Assembly (NCBI RefSeq): GCF_001401155.1
Contig: NZ_LJRO01000031.1
Coordinates: 92,113-156,112, forward strand
Origin: Pseudomonas tremae
GTDB taxonomy: Bacteria > Pseudomonadota > Gammaproteobacteria > Pseudomonadales > Pseudomonadaceae
Direction of reading: 5' to 3'
DNA length: 64,000 nt
In this document: in pieces, positions 19,751 to 29,773 of the stretch
Numbering within the stretch: position 1 is the first letter of the stretch
Layout: the number at the start of each line of letters is the position of its first letter
Position numbers and translations under genes: made by a program
Notes under the pieces: generated by a model
Databases searched by the model: none
What the model was told of the DNA's origin: nothing
What the model saw: the letters and a program-made list of their open reading frames with translations, nothing else

Positions 19751-20091
19751 GCCTTGGGCTCCCGGCCATCTACATGGTCGGTGCCGGTCAGGCCCCTGGA
19801 GGCCAGCAATACCACCAGAAACAAAGCCGTCATGGCGAAACTGATCACGATGGCCGTCAATACCAGCGCTTGCGGCAGCGGGTCAGTGTAATTGAGCAGG
19901 TCCTGCGGAATGCCGTCCTTGATGATCGGCTCTCTGCCAATGAACAGGCTGCCCATGCTGAAGATGAACAGATTGACGCCGTAGGACAGCAGACACAGCC
20001 CCATGACCACCTGAAAGGTCCGCGGGCGCAGAATCAGCCAGACACCCGAGGCGGCCAGCACGCCGATGGCGGTTGCAATGACTTCTTCCAT
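19747..20091 (-). CDS. mnhC: Monovalent cation/H+ antiporter subunit C
   Basis: 114-aa NuoK-like subunit with three spans. Family stretches are GVWLILRPRTFQVVMGLCLLSYGVNLFIF and DPLPQALVLTAIVISFAMTA. It overlaps the end of mnhA by 1 bp and the start of mnhD by 4 bp. Confidence 0.93.
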   Translation of the reverse strand: MEEVIATAIGVLAASGVWLILRPRTFQVVMGLCLLSYGVNLFIFSMGSLFIGREPIIKDGIPQDLLNYTDPLPQALVLTAIVISFAMTALFLVVLLASRGLTGTDHVDGREPKA

Positions 20092-23009
20092 CAGAGGACT
20101 CCTTGCGGGTTGGCAACAGGCTTGGGCAGTTGAGTCGGACGATGGCTGCGCACCGACTGGTGGGCCAGCGCGGTGAGAATCAGCAGCGTCGACCCGACCA
20201 CCACGGCATACACGCCGACGTCGAAGAACAGCGCGCTGGCGATGTGGATGTCACCCAGAATCGGTAAATCGACATGCGCGGTATGGGTGGTCATGAAGGG
20301 ATAGCCCAGCAACATCGAACCGGCCCCGGTCAATACGGCACAGAGCAGACCGGTGCCCATCCAGCGTAACGGTCGCAGGCTCATCTGCGCCTCGACCCAC
20401 TGAGTACCGGCGACCATGTATTGCAGAATGAATGCCACCGACATCACCAGACCTGCCACAAAACCGCCGCCCGGCTGGTTATGACCGCGAATGAACAGGT
20501 ACATCGAAATGATGAAAGCAATCGGCAACAGCAACCTTACCAAGGCTGCCGGAACCATCATGAAGCCAAGCGCGGTGTCACTGGCACCACGCGGGTTGAC
20601 CAGATCAGTCACCACGTCGCGAGCGAGCAGGCGCTGTTGTGCTGGCAGCAGAATGCTTTCCTTCGGTGGACGGAAGCGTCGCAGCAGAGCGAATACGGTC
20701 AGCGCGACCGCCCCCAGCACGGTTATTTCGCCGAACGTGTCGAAGCCACGGAAGTCCACCAGCATGACGTTGACGACGTTGCTACCGCCGCCCTGGGGCA
20801 GCGCGCGGCTCAGGTAAAAGGACGAGATGGCGTTGGGCGTCTGACGGGTCAGCATGGCATAGGAAAGCGTCGCCATCCCCAGACCGACCAGAACCGCGAG
20901 CCCGAAGTCGCGGAACCGCCTTGTGCGAGCACGCAGACGGGCGCTGAGGGGTGCGACATCTTCATTGCGGCGCGGCAGCCAGCGCAGGCCGAGCAGAATC
21001 AGCACGGTGGTCACCACTTCTACCGCCAGTTGGGTCAGCGCCAGGTCAGGGGCCGAGAACCAGACGAAGGTGATGCAGGTCATCAGCCCGCAGACGCTGA
21101 CCATGACCAATGCCGCAAGGCGGTGATATTTACCCTGCCATGCAGCGCCTATCGCGCAGGCAATTGCGATCAGCCATAAAGTGACAAACACCCCGGAGCC
21201 CGGAATTTTCGGTCGGTCGCCCCAGGTCAGGCCACTGAAGTACATCGGAATGAAGCCGCCCAGTACTGCGGCCAGCACCAGTAGAAACAGCTGAGGCTGC
21301 AAGCGGCGAGTGCTGACTTTGCGCTCGAAGCGCCTTGCCCAGTGCATCATCACCACCTGGCTGCGCTCGAAGAAACGCTTGCCGTTGAGTCGTCCCACCA
21401 GCGGCGGGGCAGTGATGCGCTCCTGTTTTAGTGGCTTGCGCAGCAATAGATACAGAATGATACCGCCAGCCATCGCGACCAGACTCATCACCATCGGCAG
21501 GTTCCAGCCATGCCATATCGCCAGGCTGTACTCGGGCAACGTCCCGCCGACCACCGGACGCGCAGCCGCTGCCAGCAATGGGGCAACCGACTGCGCGGGA
21601 AAAATACCCACCACCAGGCACGTCAGCACCAACAACTCGACGGGCGCGCGCATCCAGCGCGGCGGTTCATGCGGCAAGTGCGGCAGATCCTTGGCTGCTG
21701 GTCCGAAAAACACGTCGACGGTGAAACGCAACGAATAGGCGACACTGAATATCCCGGCGATGGTCGCGATCACGGGGAGCGCGATTTCTACCCAGGCGGT
21801 GGCCGAGATGAATACGGTTTCGGCGAAGAACATTTCCTTGGACAGGAACCCGTTGAGCAATGGCACGCCAGCCATCGACGCGCTGGCGACCATCGCCAGG
21901 GTCGCGGTATAGGGCAGCAGCTTCACCAGCCCGCTGAGACGCCGGATATCCCGGGTTCCGCTTTCATGATCGATGATGCCGGCGGCCATGAACAACGAGG
22001 CCTTGAAGGTGGCGTGATTGAGAATGTGAAATACCGCGGCGACTGCCGCCAGCGGGCTATTCAGGCCCAACAGCAGGGTGATCAGGCCGAGGTGGCTGAT
22101 GGTCGAGTAGGCCAGCAAGCCTTTAAGGTCGTTCTGAAAAATCGCGGCGTAGGCGCCCAGTATCAGTGTGCAGGCACCCGCACCGCTGACAATCCAGAAC
22201 CACTGCTCGGTGCCGGACAGCGCGGGCCACATCCGCGCCATGAGAAAGACCCCTGCCTTGACCATGGTCGCCGAGTGCAGATAGGCCGAAACCGGCGTCG
22301 GCGCGGCCATGGCGTGCGGCAGCCAGAAATGGAACGGGAACTGAGCGCTTTTAGTCAGCGCGCCAATCAGGATCAGGGTCAGCAACACAGGGTAAAGGGC
22401 GTGGGCGCGGATCGCCTCACCGGAGGCCAATACGCGGTCCAGGTCATAGCTGCCCGCCACATGCCCGAGAATCATCATGCCTGCCAGCAGCGCAAGGCCG
22501 CCCGCGCCTGTGACCATCAGTGCCATGTAGGCGCCGCGTCGAGCGTCGGCACGATGGTGCCAGTAGCCGATCAGCAGGAACGAGAACAGGCTGGTCAGCT
22601 CCCAGAAAAATACGATCTGAATCAGGTTGCCGGACATCACCAGGCCGAGCATGGCGCCCATGAATGCCAGGAAAAATGCGAAGAAGCGCGGTACCGGGTC
22701 GTCGGGCGACATGTAATAGCGTGCGTAAAGCGAGACCAGCGCACCGATGCCCAGCACCAGCATCGAGAACAGCCAGGCGAAGCCGTCGATGCGTAAAACA
22801 AAGTTCATTCCCAGACTTGGCAGCCAAAAATACTCCTCGCGTATAACGCCGCCGTCGGCAATCTGCGGGAACCACAAAGCCATCTGAACAGCGCCGATCA
22901 AGGCAACTGCGCCGGCCAGAAGAGATTCTGCATTACGCGCGTTATGCGGCAAAAAGGCCGCCAGACAGCTGCCGATAAAAGGCAGAAGCAGGAGAACTAT
23001 CAGGGACAT
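20091..23009 (-). CDS. mnhA: Fused monovalent cation/H+ antiporter subunit A/B
   Basis: 972-aa inner-membrane protein. The first ~770 residues are a NuoL/MrpA-type module with about twenty spans (HHRADARRGAYMALMVTGAGG, KSAQFPFHFWLPHAMAAPTPVSAYLHSATMVKAG). The C-terminal ~170 residues form an MnhB module (PAALVRLLLPIAFIISMYLFIRGHNQPGGGFVAGL). Such an A-B fusion is usual for group 2 (Pha/Sha) antiporters in Pseudomonas and Sinorhizobium. It is the first gene of the minus-strand mnh operon. The 160 bp upstream should hold the promoter, but no convincing -35/-10 pair was picked out. Confidence 0.95.
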   Translation of the reverse strand: MSLIVLLLLPFIGSCLAAFLPHNARNAESLLAGAVALIGAVQMALWFPQIADGGVIREEYFWLPSLGMNFVLRIDGFAWLFSMLVLGIGALVSLYARYYMSPDDPVPRFFAFFLAFMGAMLGLVMSGNLIQIVFFWELTSLFSFLLIGYWHHRADARRGAYMALMVTGAGGLALLAGMMILGHVAGSYDLDRVLASGEAIRAHALYPVLLTLILIGALTKSAQFPFHFWLPHAMAAPTPVSAYLHSATMVKAGVFLMARMWPALSGTEQWFWIVSGAGACTLILGAYAAIFQNDLKGLLAYSTISHLGLITLLLGLNSPLAAVAAVFHILNHATFKASLFMAAGIIDHESGTRDIRRLSGLVKLLPYTATLAMVASASMAGVPLLNGFLSKEMFFAETVFISATAWVEIALPVIATIAGIFSVAYSLRFTVDVFFGPAAKDLPHLPHEPPRWMRAPVELLVLTCLVVGIFPAQSVAPLLAAAARPVVGGTLPEYSLAIWHGWNLPMVMSLVAMAGGIILYLLLRKPLKQERITAPPLVGRLNGKRFFERSQVVMMHWARRFERKVSTRRLQPQLFLLVLAAVLGGFIPMYFSGLTWGDRPKIPGSGVFVTLWLIAIACAIGAAWQGKYHRLAALVMVSVCGLMTCITFVWFSAPDLALTQLAVEVVTTVLILLGLRWLPRRNEDVAPLSARLRARTRRFRDFGLAVLVGLGMATLSYAMLTRQTPNAISSFYLSRALPQGGGSNVVNVMLVDFRGFDTFGEITVLGAVALTVFALLRRFRPPKESILLPAQQRLLARDVVTDLVNPRGASDTALGFMMVPAALVRLLLPIAFIISMYLFIRGHNQPGGGFVAGLVMSVAFILQYMVAGTQWVEAQMSLRPLRWMGTGLLCAVLTGAGSMLLGYPFMTTHTAHVDLPILGDIHIASALFFDVGVYAVVVGSTLLILTALAHQSVRSHRPTQLPKPVANPQGVL

Positions 23010-23169
23010 AGGCTTCTAATCTGCAGGGGAATGTCAAGCATCATACGTGCCAGACATCCCGATACCAAAGAAAGGGTTTCCGAAATTTCCTACAAAAAGT
23101 GTCTGCTGATTTCACGTCTTCACCGGGCTGCTGAAACCAGTGTGCGTGGCAGCAAGCATCACGTACCAG

Positions 23170-24093
23170 TCATTCGGCGGCCCGTACGCCTTTTTCATCG
23201 AGGCCTGCCTGCTCATCGGAGACGGGGCGACGTTTCATTTCGCTGACGATCACCCCGATCACGATCAGTGCCGCCCCCAGCAGGGCAATGCCTGGCAGGC
23301 GCTCACCAGCCAGTCTTCCGACAATCCCGGCCCACACCGGTTCACCTGCATAGATGACCGTTGCGCGCGTGGGCGAGACGCTCTTCTGTGCCCAGTTCAT
23401 GGCGATCTGGATGGCCGCGCTCATTGCGCCCAGCCCGACCGCGCTGGCTGTCAGTAACCATGAGAACTCCGGCAGAGGTTCCTGGGTGGGCACGATCATC
23501 AGAAACGCCAGGATAGACGCCGTTGCCAGTTGCACGACGGTGACCCTGCGCACGTCGACTTTGCCAGCATAGGCGCTGATCATGATGATTTCGGCGGCGA
23601 TGGCCACGGTGCTGATCAGCGTCACAATCTCGCCTGTGCTCAGATTCAGGGAAGCACCTTGCGGTCCTGACACCAGCATCAGGCCAAGGAAGGCGAGGAT
23701 GATGCCCAAAGTTGGCATCAGCCCAGGCCGTTGCCCCAGCACCAGCCATTGCAACAGCGGCACGCACGGCACGTACAGTGCCGTGATGAATGCGGACTGG
23801 CTGCTGGGGATGGTCTGCAGTCCTACAGTTTGCAGGCCATAACCGAGCATGATCGCGGTGCCGATGAAAACACCGGCCCTGAGCTCAAGAAAGGTCAGTC
23901 CGCGCAGCACCTTGATTGAAAACAGCGCTACGATGAGCGCCGCAGCGGCAAAGCGAAGCCCGACGAAAAACATCGGCCCGCTGACCGTCATGGCATGCTG
24001 CACCAGCAGAAACGTGCCTCCCCAGAGCATGGTGATCAGGATCAGAACGGCCTCTGCCTTGCTGATACGGGGTATGCGGCTGATAGACTTCAT
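23170..24093 (-). CDS. DMT-superfamily (EamA) transporter
   Basis: 307-aa integral membrane protein with ten predicted spans in two EamA repeats (ILITMLWGGTFLLVQHAM and LLTASAVGLGAMSAAIQIAMNWAQ). The substrate is unknown, and members export amino acids, metabolites or drugs. It is divergent from an XRE-cupin regulator 122 bp away, a layout that often marks a regulator and its target transporter. Confidence 0.87.
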   Translation of the reverse strand: MKSISRIPRISKAEAVLILITMLWGGTFLLVQHAMTVSGPMFFVGLRFAAAALIVALFSIKVLRGLTFLELRAGVFIGTAIMLGYGLQTVGLQTIPSSQSAFITALYVPCVPLLQWLVLGQRPGLMPTLGIILAFLGLMLVSGPQGASLNLSTGEIVTLISTVAIAAEIIMISAYAGKVDVRRVTVVQLATASILAFLMIVPTQEPLPEFSWLLTASAVGLGAMSAAIQIAMNWAQKSVSPTRATVIYAGEPVWAGIVGRLAGERLPGIALLGAALIVIGVIVSEMKRRPVSDEQAGLDEKGVRAAE

Positions 24094-24182
24094 GTCAGCT
24101 CCGGGCTCCTGTGAATTGCGCTGTGGCGACGATGAATGCGACGTAAAGATGAGTACGCCAGGAGCGTCCTCGAAGTGGGCAG

Positions 24183-24188
24183 TATAAT
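24183..24188 (+). promoter_or_regulatory. Candidate -10 box for the XRE-cupin regulator
   Basis: A perfect TATAAT lies 27 bp before the ATG at 24216. No good -35 hexamer was found at the usual distance, so the promoter may be weak or activator dependent. Confidence 0.35.
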
Positions 24189-24215
24189 GCGCAACGGTTT
24201 GATGTGAGCACTACC

Positions 24216-24785
24216 ATGCACAAAGAAAATTCCGGGCGCCCGCCCGTGCTGCAGCACGTGAGCCAGAATGTACGGCGTTTGCGTAACGCTGCAGACCTCA
24301 GTCAGACGGCTCTTGCCGACAAGTCGGGGGTCAGCCGCCGCATGCTGGTGGCGATCGAGGCGGGCGAGAAAAATGTCAGCCTGGCGACCCTGGACCGAGT
24401 GGCCGAGGCGCTGGAAGTGGCGTTCAGCGACCTGATTCAGGCCCCTGAAAACCGCGATCACAGCCGTATCAACGAACTCGCCTGGGCGGGTGCGATTGTC
24501 GGCAGCAAGGCGGTGCTGCTGGCCAAGGCGGTGGCACGTCGCGAGGTCGAACTATGGGAATTCTGCCTGGAACCCGGCGACGCCTACGCTTCTGAAGCCG
24601 ATCCCGATGGCTGGAGCGAGCAGGTCTATGTCGTGGAAGGGCATTTGACGCTGCGTTTTTCCGAGCCTGTTGCCGAACAGCAAATCGGCCCGGGCGAGTT
24701 CTTCATGTTTCCCAGCAATCAGCCGCATCGTTACTGCAATGAAGCAGGCATGACCCTGCGCTTTGTGCGTAACGTGGTGCTCTGA
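24216..24785 (+). CDS. XRE-family regulator with C-terminal cupin domain
   Basis: 189-aa cytosolic DNA-binding protein. The helix-turn-helix covers about residues 12-66 (VRRLRNAADLSQTALADKSG, then VSRRMLVAIEAGEKNVSLATL). The cupin barrel covers about residues 110-185 (DGWSEQVYVVEGHLTLRF, then GPGEFFMFPSNQPHRYCNE). This class senses small molecules through the cupin, but the ligand is unknown here. ATG 24216 is used. An in-frame GTG at 24204 is possible. It is likely a repressor or activator of the divergent EamA transporter gene. Confidence 0.86.
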   Translation: MHKENSGRPPVLQHVSQNVRRLRNAADLSQTALADKSGVSRRMLVAIEAGEKNVSLATLDRVAEALEVAFSDLIQAPENRDHSRINELAWAGAIVGSKAVLLAKAVARREVELWEFCLEPGDAYASEADPDGWSEQVYVVEGHLTLRFSEPVAEQQIGPGEFFMFPSNQPHRYCNEAGMTLRFVRNVVL

Positions 24786-24830
24786 GATTTTTTATTACCC
24801 CCTTTCTGCAACCTGCCGAGGCGCTGTTCG

Positions 24831-26246
24831 ATGACTGACAACCCTGACCGGAGCGCTGACATTCTTATCATTGGTGGCGGTTTGAGCGGCACCCTGCTGG
24901 CCGCGCAGTTAGTGCGCAGGCCGGGCCGGCGGCGCATCCGGATCATCGAAACCCGCAGCGAGCTGGGCAGGGGCGAGGCTTACAGCGCTATAGAGCAAGG
25001 GCATACGCTCAATGGCAACGCGGCACGCATGAGTGTCGACCCTGACAACCCGGATGACCTGACCCAGTGGCTGGCGGGTTATCTGGCCGAAGGCGGCTGG
25101 CCTGAAGCGGCAGAGCAAAAAGTACCGGTTGCCGAACTGTTCCCGCCGCGCGGTGTGTTCGGGCTCTATGCACAGCAGCGCTTGCGCGAAGCTTGTGCCG
25201 CTGGCAAAGCCGTTGGCTCGACGGTCGAGCACGTACAGGGGGAGGCGGTGGACATCCAGATCAATGAGCAAGGCGCGCGCGTTACGCTGGCCGACGGTCG
25301 TGAGCTGCTTGGCAACCAGGCTGTGCTGGCGACCGGCATGTACGCCGCATCACGTACACCGCAGCGCGAGTCGGACGGGCTGAATGCTGCAGCGCTGGAC
25401 CCTTGGGATGTGAGCGTCATGCGTCAGCTCGAGCCTCATGCCAGGGTCTTGATCATCGGCTCCGGGCTAACGATGGTCGATGCGGTGGTTTCTCTGGAGA
25501 AGTCCGGGCATCGCGGGCCGATTCAGGTATTTTCCCGTCACGGCTTGTTGCCGCACGTGCGTCGTCAACCCCCGGAGTGGGCTGACTTTCTGGCGCAAAA
25601 CCCAGGCATTCGCAGCCCGTTGCAACTGTTGCGCAAGGTACGCGAGCAATGTGAACTGGCCATCGAAAGCGCTATTGACTGGCAGGCCCCGCTGGACACC
25701 GTGCGCGCCAACGTCGGCAGGCTGTGGAGTCAAGCCACCGACAGGCAGCGACGTCAGTTTGTGCGCCATGTGCGACCGTGGTGGGAAAGCCACCACCATC
25801 GTTCACCACCGCTGGGTGCAGCCTTGCTGGCGCGACTGGTCAAGCAGGGGCGGCTGAGTATCGCTGCAGCTTCGTTGCAAGGTGTTGAACGCCTGGTTTC
25901 AGATGAGGTGCAGATCAGCGTACGTCGGCGTGGCGACAGTGAGACTACCCATATCGTGGGTGATGCCTTGATCAACTCCACTGGCATTCAGTACGACTGG
26001 CGCCGTGTTGACCGCCCGTTGCCCCGCCAGTTGCTGGCACGCGGGCTTATCCAGCCCGGACCATTGGCGTTGGGTATCGCCGCCGACGTCGATGGCGCGG
26101 TGCTCGACGCACAAGGCCAACGTTCCCCATGCCTGTTCGCCATGGGGCCGCCGTTGCGCGGCATGTGGTGGGAAAGCACCGCAGTGACCGACGTGGCTAT
26201 TCAGGCCAAGGCGCTGGCGCTGCGTCTGGCCTCGCTGAAACGCTGA
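24831..26246 (+). CDS. FAD/NAD(P)-binding protein (NAD_binding_9 type)
   Basis: 471-aa flavoprotein. The FAD Rossmann motif is DILIIGGGLSGTLLAAQL, followed by GRGEAYSAIEQGHTLNGNAARMSV, and a second nucleotide-binding stretch RVLIIGSGLTMVDAVVSL lies mid-protein. It belongs to the YdhS-like group of FAD-dependent oxidoreductases with unknown substrate. It starts 45 bp after the XRE-cupin regulator on the same strand and may be co-transcribed with it. Confidence 0.83.
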   Translation: MTDNPDRSADILIIGGGLSGTLLAAQLVRRPGRRRIRIIETRSELGRGEAYSAIEQGHTLNGNAARMSVDPDNPDDLTQWLAGYLAEGGWPEAAEQKVPVAELFPPRGVFGLYAQQRLREACAAGKAVGSTVEHVQGEAVDIQINEQGARVTLADGRELLGNQAVLATGMYAASRTPQRESDGLNAAALDPWDVSVMRQLEPHARVLIIGSGLTMVDAVVSLEKSGHRGPIQVFSRHGLLPHVRRQPPEWADFLAQNPGIRSPLQLLRKVREQCELAIESAIDWQAPLDTVRANVGRLWSQATDRQRRQFVRHVRPWWESHHHRSPPLGAALLARLVKQGRLSIAAASLQGVERLVSDEVQISVRRRGDSETTHIVGDALINSTGIQYDWRRVDRPLPRQLLARGLIQPGPLALGIAADVDGAVLDAQGQRSPCLFAMGPPLRGMWWESTAVTDVAIQAKALALRLASLKR

Positions 26247-26292
26247 GGCCACAAGGCCGGACACGCAGCGAACACGAGCGCCAGACGCCGTT

Positions 26293-27399
26293 TCACACCG
26301 ACAAATGCAACATCCTGTCACCCTGTACGTTCTCGCCCGGTCTGCGTTTGTTGACCGCCAGTTCGCCGATTCTGATCAGCCGGGTGCGAGTGACGTTGCG
26401 TGTCAGGCCCAGCAGGCTGGCAGTGTGAACCTGATTGTGATGGCAGAAGCGGTAAGCCGCTCTCAGCAATGTGTCCTCGACCTTCTCGTGCAGTGCCCCG
26501 GCCTGTTCCTCGAACAGCTTTTGAAATGCGCGGTTGAGCAACTGCTCGGCGGACTCGTCCGATGGGTTCTGTTCGTCAGACCGCTCGATCCGCAGGTTGG
26601 ACATGCGCAGGTCATCACGCTGGATGACGCCATCACGGCAGACCAGCAGCGTGTGGTGAATGACGTTCTCCAGTTCACGGATATTGCCTGGCCAACTGTA
26701 GGTCTTGAGCTTGTGCTCGGCTTCGGCGCTGACCCGCACCGGGGCGTGCCGCAGTCGCTGGCTGTAGACGTCGATGAAATGCCGGACCAGCGGCAGGATG
26801 TCGCCGGGACGGTCGCGCAGCGGGCTCAATTCCAGGTTGACCACGTCCAGTCGGTAATAAAGGTCTTCGCGGAAATGCCCGGCGTTGATGGCCTTTTCCA
26901 ACTGCACATTGGTGGCTGCCAGAACCCGCACATCGATCGCAATACTCTTGCGCGAGCCCAGTCGGACCACTTCACGCTCCTGAAGCACGCGCAGCAGTTT
27001 GACCTGCAAGGTCATGGGCAGGTCGCCGATTTCATCGAGAAACAGCGTGCCGCCGTTGGCCTCTTCGAACCAGCCAGCCTTGGCGCTGATCGCTCCGGTG
27101 AAAGCGCCTTTCTCATGGCCGAACAACTCGGCCTCGATCAGGTTCTCGGAGAACGCACCGCAGTTGACTGCCACAAACGGCTTGTCGCGGCGGGCGCTCA
27201 ACTCATGCACATGCCTTGCAACCAATTCCTTGCCGGTACCGGTTTCTCCGATGATCAGCACGCTCGCGTCACTGGGCGCAACCTGACGCACGTGTGCCAG
27301 CAAGGCTTTGGACCTGGGGTCTTCGAAAACCTGCGCGGTGGCTCTGATCGATGTCGCCAGTGCAGGCGAGTGGGGTAGGGTCAGCAGTTGCCCTGACAT
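26293..27399 (-). CDS. sfnR: Sigma-54-dependent activator of sulfonate/sulfone use (SfnR-like)
   Basis: 368-aa enhancer-binding protein made of an AAA+ domain and a Fis-type helix-turn-helix, with no N-terminal sensor domain. Motifs are Walker A GETGTGKE, the sigma-54 contact loop GAFTGA, Walker [14 protein letters not shown] and the R-finger region [12 protein letters not shown]. The C-terminal helix-turn-helix is [20 protein letters not shown]. The start ATG shares its A with the TGA of the upstream monooxygenase gene (a GTG one codon earlier is also possible). The lack of a sensor domain and the link to an FMNH2-dependent sulfonate monooxygenase fit SfnR, whose level rather than a ligand sets activity. 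Confidence 0.8.
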   Translation of the reverse strand: MSGQLLTLPHSPALATSIRATAQVFEDPRSKALLAHVRQVAPSDASVLIIGETGTGKELVARHVHELSARRDKPFVAVNCGAFSENLIEAELFGHEKGAFTGAISAKAGWFEEANGGTLFLDEIGDLPMTLQVKLLRVLQEREVVRLGSRKSIAIDVRVLAATNVQLEKAINAGHFREDLYYRLDVVNLELSPLRDRPGDILPLVRHFIDVYSQRLRHAPVRVSAEAEHKLKTYSWPGNIRELENVIHHTLLVCRDGVIQRDDLRMSNLRIERSDEQNPSDESAEQLLNRAFQKLFEEQAGALHEKVEDTLLRAAYRFCHHNQVHTASLLGLTRNVTRTRLIRIGELAVNKRRPGENVQGDRMLHLSV

Positions 27400-28538
27400 C
27401 ACTTGGCCTGCGGGGGCAGATCGTTGGCGATCATTTCGCCGAACGGCCCTGTCAGATTGGTGATGCCGCGCCCGGCCAGGCTGGCGTAAGGTTCAGGCAG
27501 CAGCGGAAAGACCAGTTCGGCAAAGCGGTAGGCTTCTTCCAGATGCGGATAGCCCGAAAAAATGAAGCTTTCGATGCCCAGGTCTGCGTATTCCTTGATG
27601 CGTTCAGCCACTTCCTGCGGGTTGCCGACCAGCGCTGTGCCTGCGCCACCGCGAACCAGGCCGACGCCTGCCCACAGGTTGGGGGCGATTTCCAGATTGT
27701 CGCGACGCCCGTCGTGCAGGGCGGCCATGCGCCGCTGGCCTTCTGAATCGAAGCGCGAGAAAGATTTCTGCGCAGCGGCGATGGTGTCATCGCTGATGTG
27801 TTCTATCAGGGTACTGGCGGCTTTCCAGGCTTCTTCGCTGGTTTCGCGCACGATGACATGCAGGCGAATGCCGAACTTCACGATACGACCCTTGCGCGCT
27901 GCACGCTCACGTATATCGGCCAGCTTTTGGGCAACGGCTGCGGGAGGCTCGCCCCAGGTCAGGTAGACGTCCACCTGATCGGCAGCCAGATCGTGTGCCG
28001 CGTTAGAAGAGCCTCCGAAATACAGCGGTGGGTAGGGCTTCTGAATGGGCGGATAAAGCGCTTTGGCGTTTTGCACGCGCAAATGCTTGCCTTCAAAGTC
28101 GACAGCTTCGCCTTGCAGCACGCGACGCCAGATTTGCAGAAACTCATCAGTGACTTCATAGCGCTCGCTGTGGTCGAGAAAGCTGCCATCGCCACGATTT
28201 TCGTCGGGATCGCCACCAGTCACCACGTTGATCAACAGGCGGCCGCCGGAGAGCCGATCCAGCGTGGCAGCCATGCGTGCCGAAACGGTAGGGGAGATGA
28301 TGCCGGGGCGGATCGCCACCAGGTACTTCAAACGCTCAGTCAATGGCACCAGTGCAGAAGCGATCACCCACGAGTCCTCGCAGGAGCGGCCGGTAGGGAT
28401 CAATACCCCGTAATAGCCCAGATCGTCGGCGGCCTGTGCCACCTGCTTGAGGTAGTTGAGCGTGACCGGACGTGCGCCCCTCGTCGTGCCCAGATAATGG
28501 CCGTCGCCGTGAGTCGGAAGAAACCAGAAAACGTTCAT
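27399..28538 (-). CDS. msuD: FMNH2-dependent alkanesulfonate/methanesulfonate monooxygenase
   Basis: 379-aa bacterial luciferase-like enzyme that splits C-S bonds of sulfonates to sulfite and aldehyde using reduced flavin. It is near-colinear with SsuD/Msu[15 protein letters not shown] at the N terminus, [52 protein letters not shown] VYLTWGEPP, and [19 protein letters not shown] 28538 is chosen because AAGGA lies 6-7 bp upstream and homology starts exactly there. Coupling to an SfnR-type activator favours MsuD over SsuD, but the two cannot be told apart by eye. The reduced flavin could come from the SsuE-type reductase at 44807-45388. Confidence 0.85.
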   Translation of the reverse strand: MNVFWFLPTHGDGHYLGTTRGARPVTLNYLKQVAQAADDLGYYGVLIPTGRSCEDSWVIASALVPLTERLKYLVAIRPGIISPTVSARMAATLDRLSGGRLLINVVTGGDPDENRGDGSFLDHSERYEVTDEFLQIWRRVLQGEAVDFEGKHLRVQNAKALYPPIQKPYPPLYFGGSSNAAHDLAADQVDVYLTWGEPPAAVAQKLADIRERAARKGRIVKFGIRLHVIVRETSEEAWKAASTLIEHISDDTIAAAQKSFSRFDSEGQRRMAALHDGRRDNLEIAPNLWAGVGLVRGGAGTALVGNPQEVAERIKEYADLGIESFIFSGYPHLEEAYRFAELVFPLLPEPYASLAGRGITNLTGPFGEMIANDLPPQAK

Positions 28539-28824
28539 GACAAATCCTTGGGAGTGATCAGCGATCAGCGCTGACGGGACCCGCTGTTGCGTCATAGACA
28601 ACCCGCCAACAGCGTACGAGGTGAGCCATTTATAGAACGTCTGTTTTATTCCGTAAAAGAACGTTAAACCATATTTTTAGATCCTAAAAGAATATGTGTA
28701 TTGTTCTGCTCTGCGTGTGTGGGGCAAAAGGTCTTCATATGCGGTTGCAAAAGCGCTCGTCAGGCTGTCGAAACTTTTACTCGGCCTGCCCGGTCACCTG
28801 TTGACGATCATCAGGAGTCAGACC

Positions 28825-29736
28825 ATGGCAAGGGCAATCTGGAAAGGCGCGATCAGCTTCGGGCTGGTACACATCCCCGTGGCACTGGTTTCCGCGACCA
28901 CGTCAAACAGCGTTGACTTTGACTGGCTCGACAAGCGCAGCATGGAGCCGGTCGGCTACAAACGGATCAACAAGGTCACCGGCAAGGAAGTCACCAAGGA
29001 AAATATCGTCAAGGGCGTGCTGTACGAGAAGGACCGTTACGTGGTGCTCAGCGAGCAGGAAATCCGTTCCTCGCACCCCAAGTCGACCCAGACCATCGAT
29101 ATCTTCGCTTTTGTCGACAGCCAGCAGATTCCGTTACAAAACATCGACACGCCCTATTTTCTGACCCCTGACAAGCGCGGCGAGAAGGTTTACGCGCTGT
29201 TACGCGAAACTCTGATCGATACCAAAAAAGTCGCGCTGGCCAACGTCGTGCTGCACACCCGCGAGCACCTGGCAGCGGTGGTGCCGCTGGAGTCGGCACT
29301 GGTCATGGTTATCCTGCGCTGGCCCGCCGATGTGCGTGAGCTTGACGCACTGGAACTGGGCGAGGCGGTGACTGACGCGCAGTTGAACAAGAGTGAACGC
29401 GACATGGCCAAGCGACTGGTCAAGGACATGAGTGCCGACTGGGAACCTGAAAAGTACCGTGACACGTTCCAGGACAAGATCATGAAACTGGTTGAGACCA
29501 AGGCCAGTGAAGGCAAGATCGAGGATGTCGAGACTGATCCGGCCGAAGAAGAGCGCAAGAGTGCTGACGTGATCGACCTTACCGACCTGCTGCGTCGCAG
29601 CCTGGCGGGCAAGGGCGGGGCAGGCAAGGCCAGAACAGGCAAGCCTTCGACGAAAGCCGCTGACAAGCCTGCTGCCAAGGATGAACCCAGACCCAAGCGG
29701 CCCGCTGCGCGCAAAAAGACCAGCAAAGCCTCTTGA
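28825..29736 (+). CDS. ku: Ku protein, non-homologous end joining
   Basis: 303-aa bacterial Ku homodimer subunit that binds DNA ends and recruits LigD. The core runs from MARAIWKGAISFGLVHIPV through LTPDKRGEKVYALLRETL, VPLESALVMVILRWPADV and DWEPEKYRDTFQDKIMKLV. The last ~45 residues are a Lys/Ala-rich tail typical of the C-terminal extension that helps DNA binding. ATG 28825 has AGGAGTCAGACC upstream, and the longer in-frame frame to 28696 is not protein-like. The damaged ligD gene begins 37 bp downstream. Confidence 0.94.
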   Translation: MARAIWKGAISFGLVHIPVALVSATTSNSVDFDWLDKRSMEPVGYKRINKVTGKEVTKENIVKGVLYEKDRYVVLSEQEIRSSHPKSTQTIDIFAFVDSQQIPLQNIDTPYFLTPDKRGEKVYALLRETLIDTKKVALANVVLHTREHLAAVVPLESALVMVILRWPADVRELDALELGEAVTDAQLNKSERDMAKRLVKDMSADWEPEKYRDTFQDKIMKLVETKASEGKIEDVETDPAEEERKSADVIDLTDLLRRSLAGKGGAGKARTGKPSTKAADKPAAKDEPRPKRPAARKKTSKAS

Positions 29737-29773
29737 GTCAAAAGCCTCTTGATCCATAGGGAGAACACCGGCC

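Noticed and set aside
19373..19769. Upstream extension of the mnhD 3' frame as a genuine N terminus
   Set aside because: It is the wrong frame of the same DNA. The true N terminus is read in the neighbouring frame from ATG 19750, so the extension arises from the 8-bp duplication.
21510..22796. 428-codon open frame on the plus strand
   Set aside because: Antisense to mnhA, with Gln/His/Arg-rich composition and no recognisable domain.
28602..28660. Sigma-54 promoter before the sulfonate monooxygenase gene
   Set aside because: The best minus-strand match (TGGCTC with 5-bp gap) lacks the conserved GC of the -12 element, so it was not called.
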